A stretch of DNA of 64,000 bases from JAUNKE01 sp041853585 (GCA_041853585.1 JBGZSM010000056.1:24664-88663), one strand, 5' to 3'. Numbered from the stretch's first letter, positions 1 through 8,837 are shown. Numbers and translations are program-made. Notes: a model not told the origin generated them from the sequence alone.

Positions 1-1
1 T

Positions 2-2428
2 CGTCAAGAACAGGAGCGGCTCGAAAGAGAACGCTTAGAGCAAGAGCGACTGGAGCAGGAAAGACTCGAGCGAGAGCGCCAAGCGGAATTGGCAAGGCTT
101 GAGGAAGAACGCCAACGAGCGGAGCGGGAAGAACAGGAGCGACTTGAAAGAGAACGCTTGGAGCAAGAGCGATTGGAGCAGGAAAGAATTGAGCGAGAGC
201 GCCAAGCGGAATTGGCAAGGCTGGAGGAAGAACGCCAACGAGCGGAGCGGGAAGAACAGGAGCGACTCGAAAGAGAACGCTTGGAGCAAGAGCGACTGGA
301 GCAGGAAAGATTCGAGCGAGAACGCCAAGCGGAATTGGCAAGGCTGGAGGAAGAACGCCAACGAGCGGAGCGGGAAGAACAGGAGCGACTCGAAAGAGAA
401 CGCTTGGAGCAAGAGCGATTGGAGCAGGAAAGACTCGAGCGAGAGCGCCTAGAGCAAGCCGCTGCCGAAGCGGAAAAATCTTCCGAGGCGATTGAATCGA
501 TCGATGAAAAGTTTGTGGAAGAAAAAGTAGAACCTGAAAAGCCGAAATATGATTTTTCGGACATGGGTTATACTCAGCTTGGCGAATATCCGAAGGTTAA
601 AATGTCCGAGCATCGTAAAGATTTTTCTATCGATTCCTCCGATGATAAGAATGAGAGTATAAATATAATAGAAGAAACTCCGAAGAAAAAGAGAGCCTTT
701 TCGATTCGCGAGACTTTCTTCGGTCGAGGAAAGAAAGCGGCTGAGCCGAATCCGGAGAGCGAATCTCTCCACAGCGAAAATCAAATTGAGGGCTTTGTAG
801 CGGAGACGAAGGAAGAAACTTTGCCGGAGCAAAACATTCTTGCGGAGTCGAAAGAGGAAGCGCAAGAAATGACGCAGAGCAAGGAAGAAAAGGAGAGAAG
901 CTTCCTGTTCAAGCGAGCGATGCCGAGCGAGAGCACGAGATTGCGTCATATAAAACCGGCGAGCGAGGACATTTCCGTAAAAGAGGACTTCAAGGAAGAG
1001 GCTTTGGAGAAATCCGAATCGGAAAGCAAAAACGAGCCGAGCCTTGAGCAAAAATCCGAGACACAAGCGCTACAGGAAGAATTTAACAAAGAAATTTCGA
1101 AAGAAGCAATGCCGGATAATTTGTCAGAGGAAATATTGCAAGAATCGTCCACAGAAGAATCTTTGCAAGAGGAAATTCAAGTCGACGAATCAACGCTTGC
1201 GGAGATTGAGCCGAAACATGAAAGAAGCTCGACCATCGTAGCGATGAGCGATTTTGTGGAGCAGATGCAAAACAAAAACCGCGAATTGCCACAAGAAGAG
1301 GAAAAGCCTTCGGAGATGGACGAAGAGAGCATTTCCTTTGAAAAAATCGAGCATGAAATAACGGAGCAGATTTCGGATGACCAGACTTCATCGGAAGTGA
1401 TTTCAGATGAAAACACTTCGGAGCGAATTGTTCCGGATGAAAAAATCTCAGACCGAGCGGTTTGGGGCGAAGAAATTTCAGCCGAGGAGTTTTACGACAA
1501 AAAAATTTCAGCCGAACAGATTGTGAGCAAGGAAGTTTTTGTGGAGGAGATTTCTGCAAAAGAAACTTCAGCAGAGGAAATTTCAGCAGAGGAAATTTCA
1601 GCAGAAGATTTTTCATCAAAAGAAAATACCGAGTTTCCAAATTTCCAAACTTTTGAAGTACCGAAAGAGAAGGAGAGCGAACCGCTCTTTGAAGAAATTG
1701 CTTTGTCATCGACATCGGAAGAAAAAATTGTCGAGTCGCCTTGGCGAGAGAATGAATTTGCGCTGAATTCGAATGAGATAAAATTTGATGAAGCGGATGA
1801 ATACGAGCCGGTGGTCGTTGATTTCGGCGATGCGAAGATAAAATCGAGCTTTGAATCCGATTTCCTAACCGATGTGCCGGTCGCACCATATACCGAGCCG
1901 AGCACGATAAGCGATATTCAGGAGCCGATGCAGGAAAGGGTGCTCGGTTTCACCAAAGACCATTTGGAGCGCTTCTTGGGTAAAAATGCGGATTATTATA
2001 TTTTCAAGTTCAACCGCATGGAGCGAAGTCGCAATCCGATTTCGTGGAGCTGGTCCGGATTTTTATTCGGCGAAACATGGCTGCTTTACCGAAAACAATA
2101 TCTCATTGCCGCGCTGATTTATATTTTGGCAACGGTAACAAGTTTCTTTGTTCCTCAGAGCAGCTTCGTAATTCTGGGTATTTCCAGATTGCTGTTCGGA
2201 TTGCTTGGCAATCGTATCTACTATCGCTACGCCAAGCGGGAACTTGCGGAAATTGATTCGATGAATGACAGCTATCTGCAGGATATTCATATTCGGGTCA
2301 AAGGCGGAACCAATATCAAAGCGGCGATTGGCTACATTTTATTGTGGGCGATTTTCTTCGGAATCATGCTCGCGATGGCTTTGAATTTGTTGCCGGCGCC
2401 ATTGGGCAATCTGAATTTGATACTTTAA
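2..2428 (+). CDS. DUF2628-type membrane protein with charged coiled-coil repeats, 5' end cut off
   Basis: The reading frame is already open at the first complete codon of the window, so the true start lies upstream. The visible part is about 808 residues. Residues 1-150 are a Glu/Arg/Gln-rich repeat array (unit about 41 residues, for example ARLEEERQRAEREEQERL) that should form a long charged coiled coil or single alpha-helix. The next 450 residues are acidic, Ser/Glu-rich and probably disordered, with a small run of ISAEE repeats. The last 160 residues match the DUF2628 pattern (WSWSGFLFGETWLLYRKQY followed by about three hydrophobic segments near the end). The architecture suggests a membrane-anchored protein with a long cytoplasmic scaffold, but the function is unknown. 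A terminator follows the stop immediately. Confidence 0.75.
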   Translation, partial: RQEQERLERERLEQERLEQERLERERQAELARLEEERQRAEREEQERLERERLEQERLEQERIERERQAELARLEEERQRAEREEQERLERERLEQERLEQERFERERQAELARLEEERQRAEREEQERLERERLEQERLEQERLERERLEQAAAEAEKSSEAIESIDEKFVEEKVEPEKPKYDFSDMGYTQLGEYPKVKMSEHRKDFSIDSSDDKNESINIIEETPKKKRAFSIRETFFGRGKKAAEPNPESESLHSENQIEGFVAETKEETLPEQNILAESKEEAQEMTQSKEEKERSFLFKRAMPSESTRLRHIKPASEDISVKEDFKEEALEKSESESKNEPSLEQKSETQALQEEFNKEISKEAMPDNLSEEILQESSTEESLQEEIQVDESTLAEIEPKHERSSTIVAMSDFVEQMQNKNRELPQEEEKPSEMDEESISFEKIEHEITEQISDDQTSSEVISDENTSERIVPDEKISDRAVWGEEISAEEFYDKKISAEQIVSKEVFVEEISAKETSAEEISAEEISAEDFSSKENTEFPNFQTFEVPKEKESEPLFEEIALSSTSEEKIVESPWRENEFALNSNEIKFDEADEYEPVVVDFGDAKIKSSFESDFLTDVPVAPYTEPSTISDIQEPMQERVLGFTKDHLERFLGKNADYYIFKFNRMERSRNPISWSWSGFLFGETWLLYRKQYLIAALIYILATVTSFFVPQSSFVILGISRLLFGLLGNRIYYRYAKRELAEIDSMNDSYLQDIHIRVKGGTNIKAAIGYILLWAIFFGIMLAMALNLLPAPLGNLNLIL
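8..447 (+). repeat. 123-bp in-frame tandem repeat, about 3.6 copies visible
   Basis: The word gaacaggagcg recurs at 8, 131, 254 and 377, a period of exactly 123 bp (41 codons), with only a few substitutions between copies. The last copy diverges after about 447. The array runs off the left edge, so the total copy number is unknown. It lies within the coding sequence and encodes the Glu/Arg coiled coil. Because the unit lacks stop codons in several frames, it creates long spurious reading frames on both strands. Confidence 0.9.
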
Positions 2429-2435
2429 TGCAACT

Positions 2436-2466
2436 AAATGCGTAGTCGCTTGGCTACGCATTTTTT
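2436..2466 (+). terminator. Rho-independent terminator after the DUF2628 gene
   Basis: A perfect 8-bp stem, atgcgtag/ctacgcat (2438-2445 with 2454-2461), is extended by A:T pairs and followed by six T. It overlaps the upstream ATG at 2438 of the next frame, which argues that the Nudix gene starts later, at 2477. Confidence 0.85.
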
Positions 2467-2476
2467 AAGGAGAAAT

Positions 2477-3052
2477 ATGGAACTTTGGGACATTTACGAT
2501 GTGCATCGCAATAAAAAAGGAAAGACGATGAAGCGAGGGGCGACTTTTGAGCAGGGCGACTATCATTTGGTCGTTCATATCTGCGTTTTCAATTCAAAAA
2601 ATGAAATGCTGATTCAGCAGCGGCAAGCAAACAAAATCGGTTTTCCAAATCGCTGGGATTTTTCCGCGGGCGGCTCGGCGACGAGCGGAGACACGAGTCA
2701 GTCGGCTGCGGAGCGGGAGCTTTTTGAAGAAATCGGACTGCGCGTGGATATGCAAAACAAAAGACCGCAGCTGACCATCAATTATGATTTCGGCTTTGAT
2801 GACATCTATTTGATTGAGCAAGATGTTGAAATCGAGTCGCTCGTTTTACAAAAGGAAGAAGTACAGTCGGTTCGTTGGGCGAGCTGTGAAGAAATTTTGC
2901 GAATGATTGCCGAAGAGGAATTCGTGCCTTATTATCCGAGTGTTGTCGAGCTGCTGTTTCAATCGCGGAAAAAATTCGGTTTGCTGATGCATTTGGACGA
3001 GAGCAAGACAAAAAATCCTAATGGAGAATGGCGAATCAAAATCACAGATTGA
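2477..3052 (+). CDS. Nudix hydrolase, IDI-like subgroup
   Basis: The 191-residue protein is probably a Mg-dependent pyrophosphohydrolase acting on a nucleoside-diphosphate-linked compound; the substrate cannot be told. The Nudix box is at residues 68-90 (GGSATSGDTSQSAAERELFE and following EIGL). The first conserved Glu of the GX5EX7REUXEEXGU signature is replaced by Asp, while the catalytic REL-EE core is intact. The N-terminal MELWDIYDVHRNKKG is typical of the isopentenyl-diphosphate-isomerase-like Nudix proteins common in Clostridia. The start at 2477 is chosen because AAGGAGA precedes it by 4-5 bases and an in-frame ATG further upstream lies inside the preceding terminator. It is probably monocistronic or transcribed by read-through. 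Confidence 0.85.
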   Translation: MELWDIYDVHRNKKGKTMKRGATFEQGDYHLVVHICVFNSKNEMLIQQRQANKIGFPNRWDFSAGGSATSGDTSQSAAERELFEEIGLRVDMQNKRPQLTINYDFGFDDIYLIEQDVEIESLVLQKEEVQSVRWASCEEILRMIAEEEFVPYYPSVVELLFQSRKKFGLLMHLDESKTKNPNGEWRIKITD

Positions 3053-3323
3053 ATTTGCGTATCGGAAATTGAAGCAAAAAAACAGTCGATTTTCAAATTA
3101 AAAATCTGAATCCAAATTCTCATTCCGGATGACAAATTAAAATCAGACTTCCAATCCAAAATTAAATTTGAATCGAAATTTGTAATCGAAACCAAAATCC
3201 TTACTGCAGATTACAAATCAAAATTAAAATTGCAAATCCGAATCGAAAGTAAATTAAAATAACAATCGCAGAATTTTAAATCCGAACGATTTTTGTCGGA
3301 TGGAAATTTTTTAACAAAAGCAG
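3053..3323. other. AT-rich low-complexity intergenic stretch
   Basis: About 270 bases built from recurring words such as aaattaaaat, aatcgaaa and aatccaaa. No credible coding frame, hairpin with T-run, or RNA motif was recognised. It resembles the shorter stretches at 14,890-15,010 and 34,600-34,690. Confidence 0.5.
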
Positions 3324-3352
3324 TTGAATTTTACGCTCATTTTCGATAAAAT
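3324..3352 (+). promoter_or_regulatory. Sigma-A promoter of uraA
   Basis: TTGAAT (3324-3329), a 17-base spacer, then TAAAAT (3347-3352), 22 bases upstream of the start codon. No PyrR-type attenuator or antiterminator fold was evident in the short leader. Confidence 0.65.
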
Positions 3353-3374
3353 TATTTAGGATAAGGAGGAGATT

Positions 3375-4637
3375 ATGTCAGAGAAAAAAATCATTCAGGT
3401 TGAAGAAAAAGTTCCAAACGGCTTACTTTTGCCGCTTAGTCTTCAACATACTTTTGCAATGTTCGGTGCGTCGGTGCTCGTGCCGATTATTTTTGGAATC
3501 GACCCGGGCATCGTTTTGTTTATGAACGGATTTGGGACATTGTTGTTCATCGGAATTACCAAGAAATTGGCACCGGCTTACTTAGGGTCAAGTTTCGCAT
3601 TTCTCGGACCGGCGGCGATTATTATCAGCAGCAGCGGTTTTCAGTATGCGCAGGGGGCTTTCGCCTTTGTCGGATTGCTCGGCTGTATCTTGGCTTATAT
3701 TATTTACAAATTTGGAACTGACTGGATCAATATCGTGTTGCCGCCGGCGGCGATGGGACCGGTGGTTGCGCTAATCGGTTTGGAGCTTACCGGCCTTACC
3801 GTCAAAGGTGGAACGACGGGCGCGAATCTGATGGTCGAGAATTCGACTGCGCAGGATTGGATTGTATTTTTGATTACGCTCGGCGTTGCGATTTTCGGAT
3901 CGGTCATGTTTCGAAAGTTTTTATCCACCATTCCGATTTTGATTGCAATTATTTGCGGCTACACGGCTGCAGTTTTCTTTGACATGGTGGACTTCACGCC
4001 GGTGCTGCAAGCGAGCTGGTTCACTTTGCCGAAATATCAGTTGCCAAAATTCAGCATCGAAGCCTGTTTGACAATGTTGCCGGTGTTGCTCGTCATCACA
4101 TCGGAGCATATCAGTCATCAAGTCGTAACGAGCAATATCATCGGCAGGGATTTGCTCAAAAAGCCGGGACTTCACCGCAGTATTTTTGCGGACAACTTCT
4201 CGACGATGCTCTCCGGTTTGATTGGCGGTGTGCCGACGACAACCTATGGCGAAAATATCGGCGTCATGGCGGTGACGGGAGTTTACAGCGTGCAGGTTAT
4301 CGCCGGAGCGGCAATCATGTCCATCGTCATGGCATTTGTCGGACCGTTGGCGGCACTCATCCAAACTATTCCCGGCAATGTAATCGGCGGAGTCACTTTC
4401 CTACTTTATGGAATGATCGGCGCATCGGGGATTCGATTGTTGGTCGATGAAAAGGTCGATTTCAGCCAATCTAAAAATTTAATTTTGACTTCGGTCGTGT
4501 TTACGACGGGTTTGAGCGGATTGGCAATCAATTTTGGAAATATCCAACTGAAAGGTATGGTGTTGTCGAGCGTTGTGGCAGTTGTTATTTCAATGCTTTT
4601 CTATCTGATTGAAAAAGCGGGGTTGATGAATCATTAG
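3375..4637 (+). CDS. uraA: Uracil permease, NCS2/UraA family
   Basis: The 420-residue polytopic membrane protein imports uracil with protons for pyrimidine salvage. It has the family's hydrophobic profile (about 14 segments) and the substrate-binding signature SEHISHQ with Glu244 and His245, followed by GGVPTTTYGENIGV carrying Glu293. These acidic residues correspond to the pair that binds uracil in UraA. The length matches family members. The start ATG at 3375 has AAGGAGG seven bases upstream. It is flanked by its own promoter and a terminator at 4684, so it appears to be a single-gene transcript. Other NCS2 proteins carry xanthine or urate, but the EH-x2-H motif and overall similarity favour uracil. 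Confidence 0.92.
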   Translation: MSEKKIIQVEEKVPNGLLLPLSLQHTFAMFGASVLVPIIFGIDPGIVLFMNGFGTLLFIGITKKLAPAYLGSSFAFLGPAAIIISSSGFQYAQGAFAFVGLLGCILAYIIYKFGTDWINIVLPPAAMGPVVALIGLELTGLTVKGGTTGANLMVENSTAQDWIVFLITLGVAIFGSVMFRKFLSTIPILIAIICGYTAAVFFDMVDFTPVLQASWFTLPKYQLPKFSIEACLTMLPVLLVITSEHISHQVVTSNIIGRDLLKKPGLHRSIFADNFSTMLSGLIGGVPTTTYGENIGVMAVTGVYSVQVIAGAAIMSIVMAFVGPLAALIQTIPGNVIGGVTFLLYGMIGASGIRLLVDEKVDFSQSKNLILTSVVFTTGLSGLAINFGNIQLKGMVLSSVVAVVISMLFYLIEKAGLMNH

Positions 4638-4683
4638 TAATTTATTATAGAAAATCTTGATTTTAAAAATAAAAATTTCTATT

Positions 4684-4711
4684 AAAAAGCGGCTATTTTA
4701 TGGCCGTTTTT
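4684..4711 (+). terminator. Terminator of uraA
   Basis: aaaaagcggc pairs with gccgttttt around a 9-base loop and ends in a T-run. Confidence 0.75.
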
Positions 4712-4723
4712 AAGTTTTTACTA

Positions 4724-4752
4724 TTGATTTTAAAAAAGGGTTTCGCTATAAT
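4724..4752 (+). promoter_or_regulatory. Sigma-A promoter of the rhodanese-like lipoprotein gene
   Basis: TTGATT (4724-4729), a 17-base spacer and a perfect TATAAT (4747-4752), 43 bases before the ATG. Confidence 0.8.
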
Positions 4753-4794
4753 ACGAATTGGCAATGCCAATCTTATTTGAAAGGGAGAAATATA

Positions 4795-5280
4795 ATGAAA
4801 AAATTATTTGCACTCGCATTAGCGGGAATGTTGACCGTCGGAGCGATTGGTTGCACAAAAACTGAGCAAAACGGTGAGCAGGGAAATCAAAATCAAACTG
4901 AGCAAAAAACTGACCAAAACGCACAAGAGTCTGAGAAAAAGGACGAGGCGATGATGGAAGGCGTTCAGGAAATGAAAGGACAAGAGCTTGTTGATTGGAT
5001 GAAAGGCGAGCAAGCATCCGATACTTTGCTTTTGGATGTTCGCTCAGAAGAAGAATTTGAGAAAGGTTCATTGGAAAGTTCCATCAACTATCCGGTAGCT
5101 GACTTCGCAGAGCATGTATCTGAATTTGATTCTTACAAAGAGCTTCCGGTAATCATCTATGGTGATGACATGGAGCAAAGTAAGAAAGCGGCTCAAATTC
5201 TTGTTGACAACGGATTCAAAAAAGTATTCAGCGCAGAAGGCGTAAAAGAATTCAAATACGAGTTGATGTCTGAGAAATAA
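4795..5280 (+). CDS. Lipoprotein with a cysteine-less rhodanese-like domain
   Basis: The 161-residue protein begins with a lipoprotein signal peptide (MKKLFALALAGML... AIGC, lipidation at Cys20), followed by a Gln/Asn/Glu/Lys-rich linker to about residue 55 and a rhodanese fold (LLLDVRSEEEFEKGSLESS then LPVIIYGDD). Active rhodaneses have Cys in the loop after that beta strand (usually YC-x2-G-x-RS). Here the loop reads IYGDDMEQS, with no Cys, so sulfur transfer is not expected and a binding or scaffolding role on the outer membrane face is more likely. The start at 4795 is preferred over an upstream in-frame TTG because AAGGGAGAAA lies just before it and the signal peptide begins there. Confidence 0.85.
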   Translation: MKKLFALALAGMLTVGAIGCTKTEQNGEQGNQNQTEQKTDQNAQESEKKDEAMMEGVQEMKGQELVDWMKGEQASDTLLLDVRSEEEFEKGSLESSINYPVADFAEHVSEFDSYKELPVIIYGDDMEQSKKAAQILVDNGFKKVFSAEGVKEFKYELMSEK

Positions 5281-5294
5281 TCAAATCAATATAG

Positions 5295-5326
5295 AAAAAG
5301 CGATGCGAAAGCGTCGTTTTTTCTTT
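5295..5326 (+). terminator. Terminator of the rhodanese-like lipoprotein gene
   Basis: aaaaagcgatgc-gaaa-gcgtcgtttttt: a 7-bp GC stem with two wobble pairs, a GAAA loop and a T-run. Confidence 0.75.
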
Positions 5327-5427
5327 TGTAAAAATGCTTCCGACTATAGCTCAATTTTGGAACGAACGATTTTTTTATTTTGAGAACTTGCAGGGAAGAA
5401 TCCTGTTATGAAATATTTTTCTACATA

Positions 5428-5460
5428 CAAAAGCGAGACAAAAATCGTCTCGCTTTATTT
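5428..5460 (-). terminator. Terminator of the LacI/stalk-protein pair (bidirectional)
   Basis: A perfect 10-bp stem aaagcgagac/gtctcgcttt (5430-5439 with 5447-5456). Read on the minus strand it lies just past the stop of the stalk-domain gene and is followed by TTTTG. It can also act on the plus strand. Confidence 0.8.
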
Positions 5461-5475
5461 TAATTCCATATTTTT

Positions 5476-7674
5476 CTATTGATTCCACAGAGAGCGTGGC
5501 ATAAATCCGAGTTTTACCGGAGATGCGGATCCATTCGCAAGCATATAGCGGATGGTCGTGCTTTGTCCTCCCGGAATTCGTCCGAGATAACGCGCATCAT
5601 GCGGTCCGAAGCTGCTTACGGTTCGATTGATTCCGTCCGGCCAACCGATGAATCCTCGGAAAGCACCGCCGCGGCAGTTTACAAACAGCAAGGTGTCTTC
5701 TTCCGGCGTAACGGTGATTTTGTACTCGATTCCGTAATTTCCTTTGTTCTGTGTAACCTCTGCGGTAATTCCGTCCGTTCCGTTAATCCACTCTTCCGAA
5801 TCTCGTCCGAGCAAAATGCTGCTCGCCTCGCGTCCCGGAACTTTAATGGAAGTATGTCGCTCGATGACATTGAATGTTCCGCGCGGATGTTGGTCTCTCG
5901 GCTGATAGGTCAAAAGCGGCAGATGTTCAAGCTGAGTGCTCGGTCCGACTGCGGCAACGATGATTTTGACCGTTCCGCTGGTTTCAAATTCGCTGAGCAT
6001 GGAAATCAGATTGTCCGGCTTCCACTTCAAATGTGCTCTGGAGTCATACACGATGGCGGACTGTCCGACATCGATGGTCGTTGTCGCCCATGGCGAATTT
6101 GCATTAAAGTGAGTTTCCAAAACCTTTCCGCCAACTTCATGCGGATCTGGAGAAGGTCCTTTCATTCCCGTTTTTTCAAGATTGAAATTCACCGGAACCA
6201 TGTCCGCGTTTTGAACGATGACAACCACGCCGGCTCCGTTGGATTTCGGTGCAGGAATTTTGTTGACATGATAGGTCAGCAATCGTCCTTTTTGCGCGGT
6301 AATCGTATCTTCGTATAAAATTCCGTAGTCGAATACATTTTCCGGCGAGTCGCTCATGATGAGCAGTCCCGGAGTATCTTCAAAACTCAATGTTCCTAAG
6401 TCTTTGAACAACTCCAAATAATTGGTGCCGTTGAAGTTTTCAAGCGGCGTGTTGACAAAGCCGCCACCGTTGGCGAAATAGTCAAGTTGAGTCTGCACAA
6501 TTCTTGTGCCGATATTGACTTCGATTTCATGCGGCTCACTCAAATTTCCGAATTCGTCTTTAATCTGAAGGGTGACGAAGTATTTTCCGGATGAGAAAAA
6601 TTTGGTCGGCTTCGCTTTTACGGCTTTACTCGGATCCTGACTCTCATGACGGTAGCTCCAAATCGCTTCCGTAATCATCTCCCATGGCTCATTGTTTTGC
6701 GTATAGACGATTTCAAAATCCTCGCCGCGGCCGATATCGGTTTTGTTTACAAAAACATTTGACAGCGTCGGCGGTTGATTCGGCTGAAGAGTGAAAGGTT
6801 TTTTAATCCATTCGCTCCATACCTTTTTATTATTTTGAACACGATACATCACTTCATAGTCTCCGGCAGCCAATCCGTCAAACAATTTGTTGATGTCGCT
6901 GAATTTTGCAGTTGGGTTGGTCGATACGGCAAATTCTTTGGCAGTGATGGTGTCGCCGTCGATATCACTGCTCTTGTCGGTGATTTCAATTTTTTGTCCC
7001 TGAATATATTCCGGTGCGACAAATTCAAAATCCGCTACCGGCGGATTGAGGTCGGCGATTTTTTCTTTGACGACCACTTCTTTTTTCGCCGGGTCATAGC
7101 TGACGCTCAGACCGAAATTATCGACGAAGAATTTCAGCGGCAACAGAGTCGTATTGTCTTTGACAATCGGTGCATCCGCAATCTTTATTTTTTTGCCGTT
7201 GACGAAAGCTTCTTTTTTGTCAATGGTTACCGTCGCTTTGGTCGTTTGCGTTTTGACGGTGATTTGTTTTGTTTTACTGTTAAAAACCGGAGCGGCGTTT
7301 AAAATTTGCTCGGATAAAAATCGCAGCGGTAGATAGGTTCTTCCGTTGATGGATTGCGCCGGAACGGGCAGCGTCACTTTTTTGCCGTTGACGGTCGCGT
7401 TTTTACTGCCAAGAACCAATTTGACGGTTTTTGCTGATGCGCCGTTACTTTTCGGCATCGGAGCGGGCACCGGAGCAGGTGTAGGTTCTGCCGGCTGCTG
7501 CGGTGTCGGTTCGGTTGTGTTGGGGTCCGGTGTTGTAGGCTCCGTCGGTTGCTCCGTCTGAGTCGGCGGATTGGTTTCGTCGAACAGAGAGCCTCCCTCA
7601 TCTGCAAAAGCAAACATGCTGAGTGCCATATTCGCTACGAGAACTACACTTAACAATCTTTTCAATCTTTTCAT
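5476..7674 (-). CDS. Large secreted protein with copper-amine-oxidase N-terminal-like (stalk) domains and PKD-like modules
   Basis: The 732-residue protein has a signal peptide (MKRLKRLLSVVLVANMALSM..., cleavage near AFA-DE) and a Thr/Pro/Gln-rich linker to about residue 80. Two CuAO-N1-like repeats follow (GKKVTLPVPAQSINGRTYLP and VNGKKIKIADAPIVKDNTTL), typical of Clostridia wall-associated proteins. Two beta-sandwich modules begin near PPVADFEF and NQPPTLSNVF. The last 340 residues are unassigned and lack an LPXTG anchor. Despite the domain name, no copper or amine-oxidase chemistry is implied, since these stalk domains are structural. The gene lies 20 bases downstream of the LacI gene with a good ribosome site (AAAGGAAAGGATG), so the two are probably co-transcribed and end at the 5428 hairpin. 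Confidence 0.8.
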   Translation of the reverse strand: MKRLKRLLSVVLVANMALSMFAFADEGGSLFDETNPPTQTEQPTEPTTPDPNTTEPTPQQPAEPTPAPVPAPMPKSNGASAKTVKLVLGSKNATVNGKKVTLPVPAQSINGRTYLPLRFLSEQILNAAPVFNSKTKQITVKTQTTKATVTIDKKEAFVNGKKIKIADAPIVKDNTTLLPLKFFVDNFGLSVSYDPAKKEVVVKEKIADLNPPVADFEFVAPEYIQGQKIEITDKSSDIDGDTITAKEFAVSTNPTAKFSDINKLFDGLAAGDYEVMYRVQNNKKVWSEWIKKPFTLQPNQPPTLSNVFVNKTDIGRGEDFEIVYTQNNEPWEMITEAIWSYRHESQDPSKAVKAKPTKFFSSGKYFVTLQIKDEFGNLSEPHEIEVNIGTRIVQTQLDYFANGGGFVNTPLENFNGTNYLELFKDLGTLSFEDTPGLLIMSDSPENVFDYGILYEDTITAQKGRLLTYHVNKIPAPKSNGAGVVVIVQNADMVPVNFNLEKTGMKGPSPDPHEVGGKVLETHFNANSPWATTTIDVGQSAIVYDSRAHLKWKPDNLISMLSEFETSGTVKIIVAAVGPSTQLEHLPLLTYQPRDQHPRGTFNVIERHTSIKVPGREASSILLGRDSEEWINGTDGITAEVTQNKGNYGIEYKITVTPEEDTLLFVNCRGGAFRGFIGWPDGINRTVSSFGPHDARYLGRIPGGQSTTIRYMLANGSASPVKLGFMPRSLWNQ

Positions 7675-7694
7675 AAATCATCCTTTCCTTTCCG

Positions 7695-8798
7695 CTAAAA
7701 TATCCAATCGTCATGAGTGTATATATCTTTGACGAAAGGTACATTCTGTTTGTTGACGATATGCGGAAAGATAAAATTTGTTGTTGAAGATGGTTTCTTC
7801 TTGCCGGAGATGCTTTTGTAAAGTCTTTTTAAGCAACTATATACCACTTTGCGTGGGTTTTGATAAATGGAAGCGTTGATGGTTCCGTTTTTGATGGAGC
7901 TGATGATGTCATTGGACAACTCATGACCGATGACGACGATGTCATTGTGCTTTTTTTCCTGTTTGATGACTTTGGCGACATGCTCGGTCATCGAATTGGT
8001 GACATAGACGCCGGCAAGGTCCGGATTAGTTTCCAGCACATGATGGGTCAGCTCGTTCATCTCTTCAATGTATAAATTTTCGTGCGCATCGCTGAGCATT
8101 CGGGTATTAAAAATTCTTTCCAATTGCAATTTCGGAAAATCTTTGTGTACCGTCGAAAGAAATCCGAGGATTCGGTTTTCGATACAGAGTACATCGCGAT
8201 GGACGCCGACGATGGCGATTTTTCCTTCGCCTTGCAGATGAAGTCCCATCAGATGCGCGGCAATTACACCCGCAGCCACATCATCGAGCCCGGTGTAGCA
8301 TTCCCGTAGGCTGTTCGGCGCATCCGAGATGAAGGTGTTCACGACGATATCATTCTTCACAAGCTTGGCGATATAAGGGTCGAGCTTGTATGAATTGTAT
8401 GGGATGGCTGCAATCCCTTTGATGTCGGATTCGTTGAGCTCTTCGAATAATCGAATCTGGTCATCAATGCGATAGCTGGATGTTTTGAAAGGAATGATTT
8501 CGACGCCGTAAAACGAATAGCCTTTTTCAAAATCCTGAATTCCTTTTTCAACCTGTGACCAAAAATGCGGCTCCGCATCCGGATAGATGACCGCTATCTT
8601 GATGGGATTTCTTTTGGCAACCAGCGCACGCGCCACGGAACTTGGTGTATAGTTGAGTTCTTTTGCAATCCGCCGAATTTTTTCTTCGGTTTCTTTGGAC
8701 ACGCCTCCGCGAGAATGCATTACGCGGTCAACCGTGCCGATTGAAACATTGGCGGCGGCGGCTACATCTTTGATGGTAGCTTTTTTTGTATTTATCAT
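7695..8798 (-). CDS. LacI/GalR-family transcriptional regulator
   Basis: The 367-residue protein has a LacI-type helix-turn-helix at residues 6-55 (ATIKDVAAAANVSIGTVDRV, then hinge helix SSVARALV) and a periplasmic-binding-protein-like sensor domain from residue 70 (IKIAVIYPDAEPHFWSQVEKG). The second helix reads IGTVDRVMHSRGGVS, like regulators whose sensor resembles ribose- or inositol-binding proteins. The effector is unknown. It is transcribed ahead of the secreted stalk protein; no sugar transporter or glycosidase is adjacent, so its target may be itself, the stalk gene or a distant operon. The minus-strand start at 8798 has a GGGAGG site. Confidence 0.88.
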   Translation of the reverse strand: MINTKKATIKDVAAAANVSIGTVDRVMHSRGGVSKETEEKIRRIAKELNYTPSSVARALVAKRNPIKIAVIYPDAEPHFWSQVEKGIQDFEKGYSFYGVEIIPFKTSSYRIDDQIRLFEELNESDIKGIAAIPYNSYKLDPYIAKLVKNDIVVNTFISDAPNSLRECYTGLDDVAAGVIAAHLMGLHLQGEGKIAIVGVHRDVLCIENRILGFLSTVHKDFPKLQLERIFNTRMLSDAHENLYIEEMNELTHHVLETNPDLAGVYVTNSMTEHVAKVIKQEKKHNDIVVIGHELSNDIISSIKNGTINASIYQNPRKVVYSCLKRLYKSISGKKKPSSTTNFIFPHIVNKQNVPFVKDIYTHDDWIF

Positions 8799-8828
8799 AT
8801 TTGCCTCCCGACAATAATAGTCCTAAAT

Positions 8829-8837
8829 ATTATAGCA
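8829..8837 (-). promoter_or_regulatory. Extended -10 promoter for the LacI-family gene
   Basis: On the minus strand TGC-TATAAT, about 30 bases upstream of the start. No convincing -35 was found at 17 bases, which fits an extended -10 promoter. Confidence 0.5.

Noticed and set aside
8..447. CRISPR array
   Set aside because: The 123-bp repeats are contiguous, in frame and without spacers; they encode protein.
4..564. Long minus-strand and alternative-frame reading frames of Ser/Arg- or Leu/Phe-rich composition
   Set aside because: They are shadows of the stop-poor 123-bp repeat in the DUF2628 gene; no ribosome site or plausible protein composition.
5476..7674. Copper amine oxidase enzyme
   Set aside because: Only the small N-terminal stalk-type domain is present; there is no catalytic domain or topaquinone motif.
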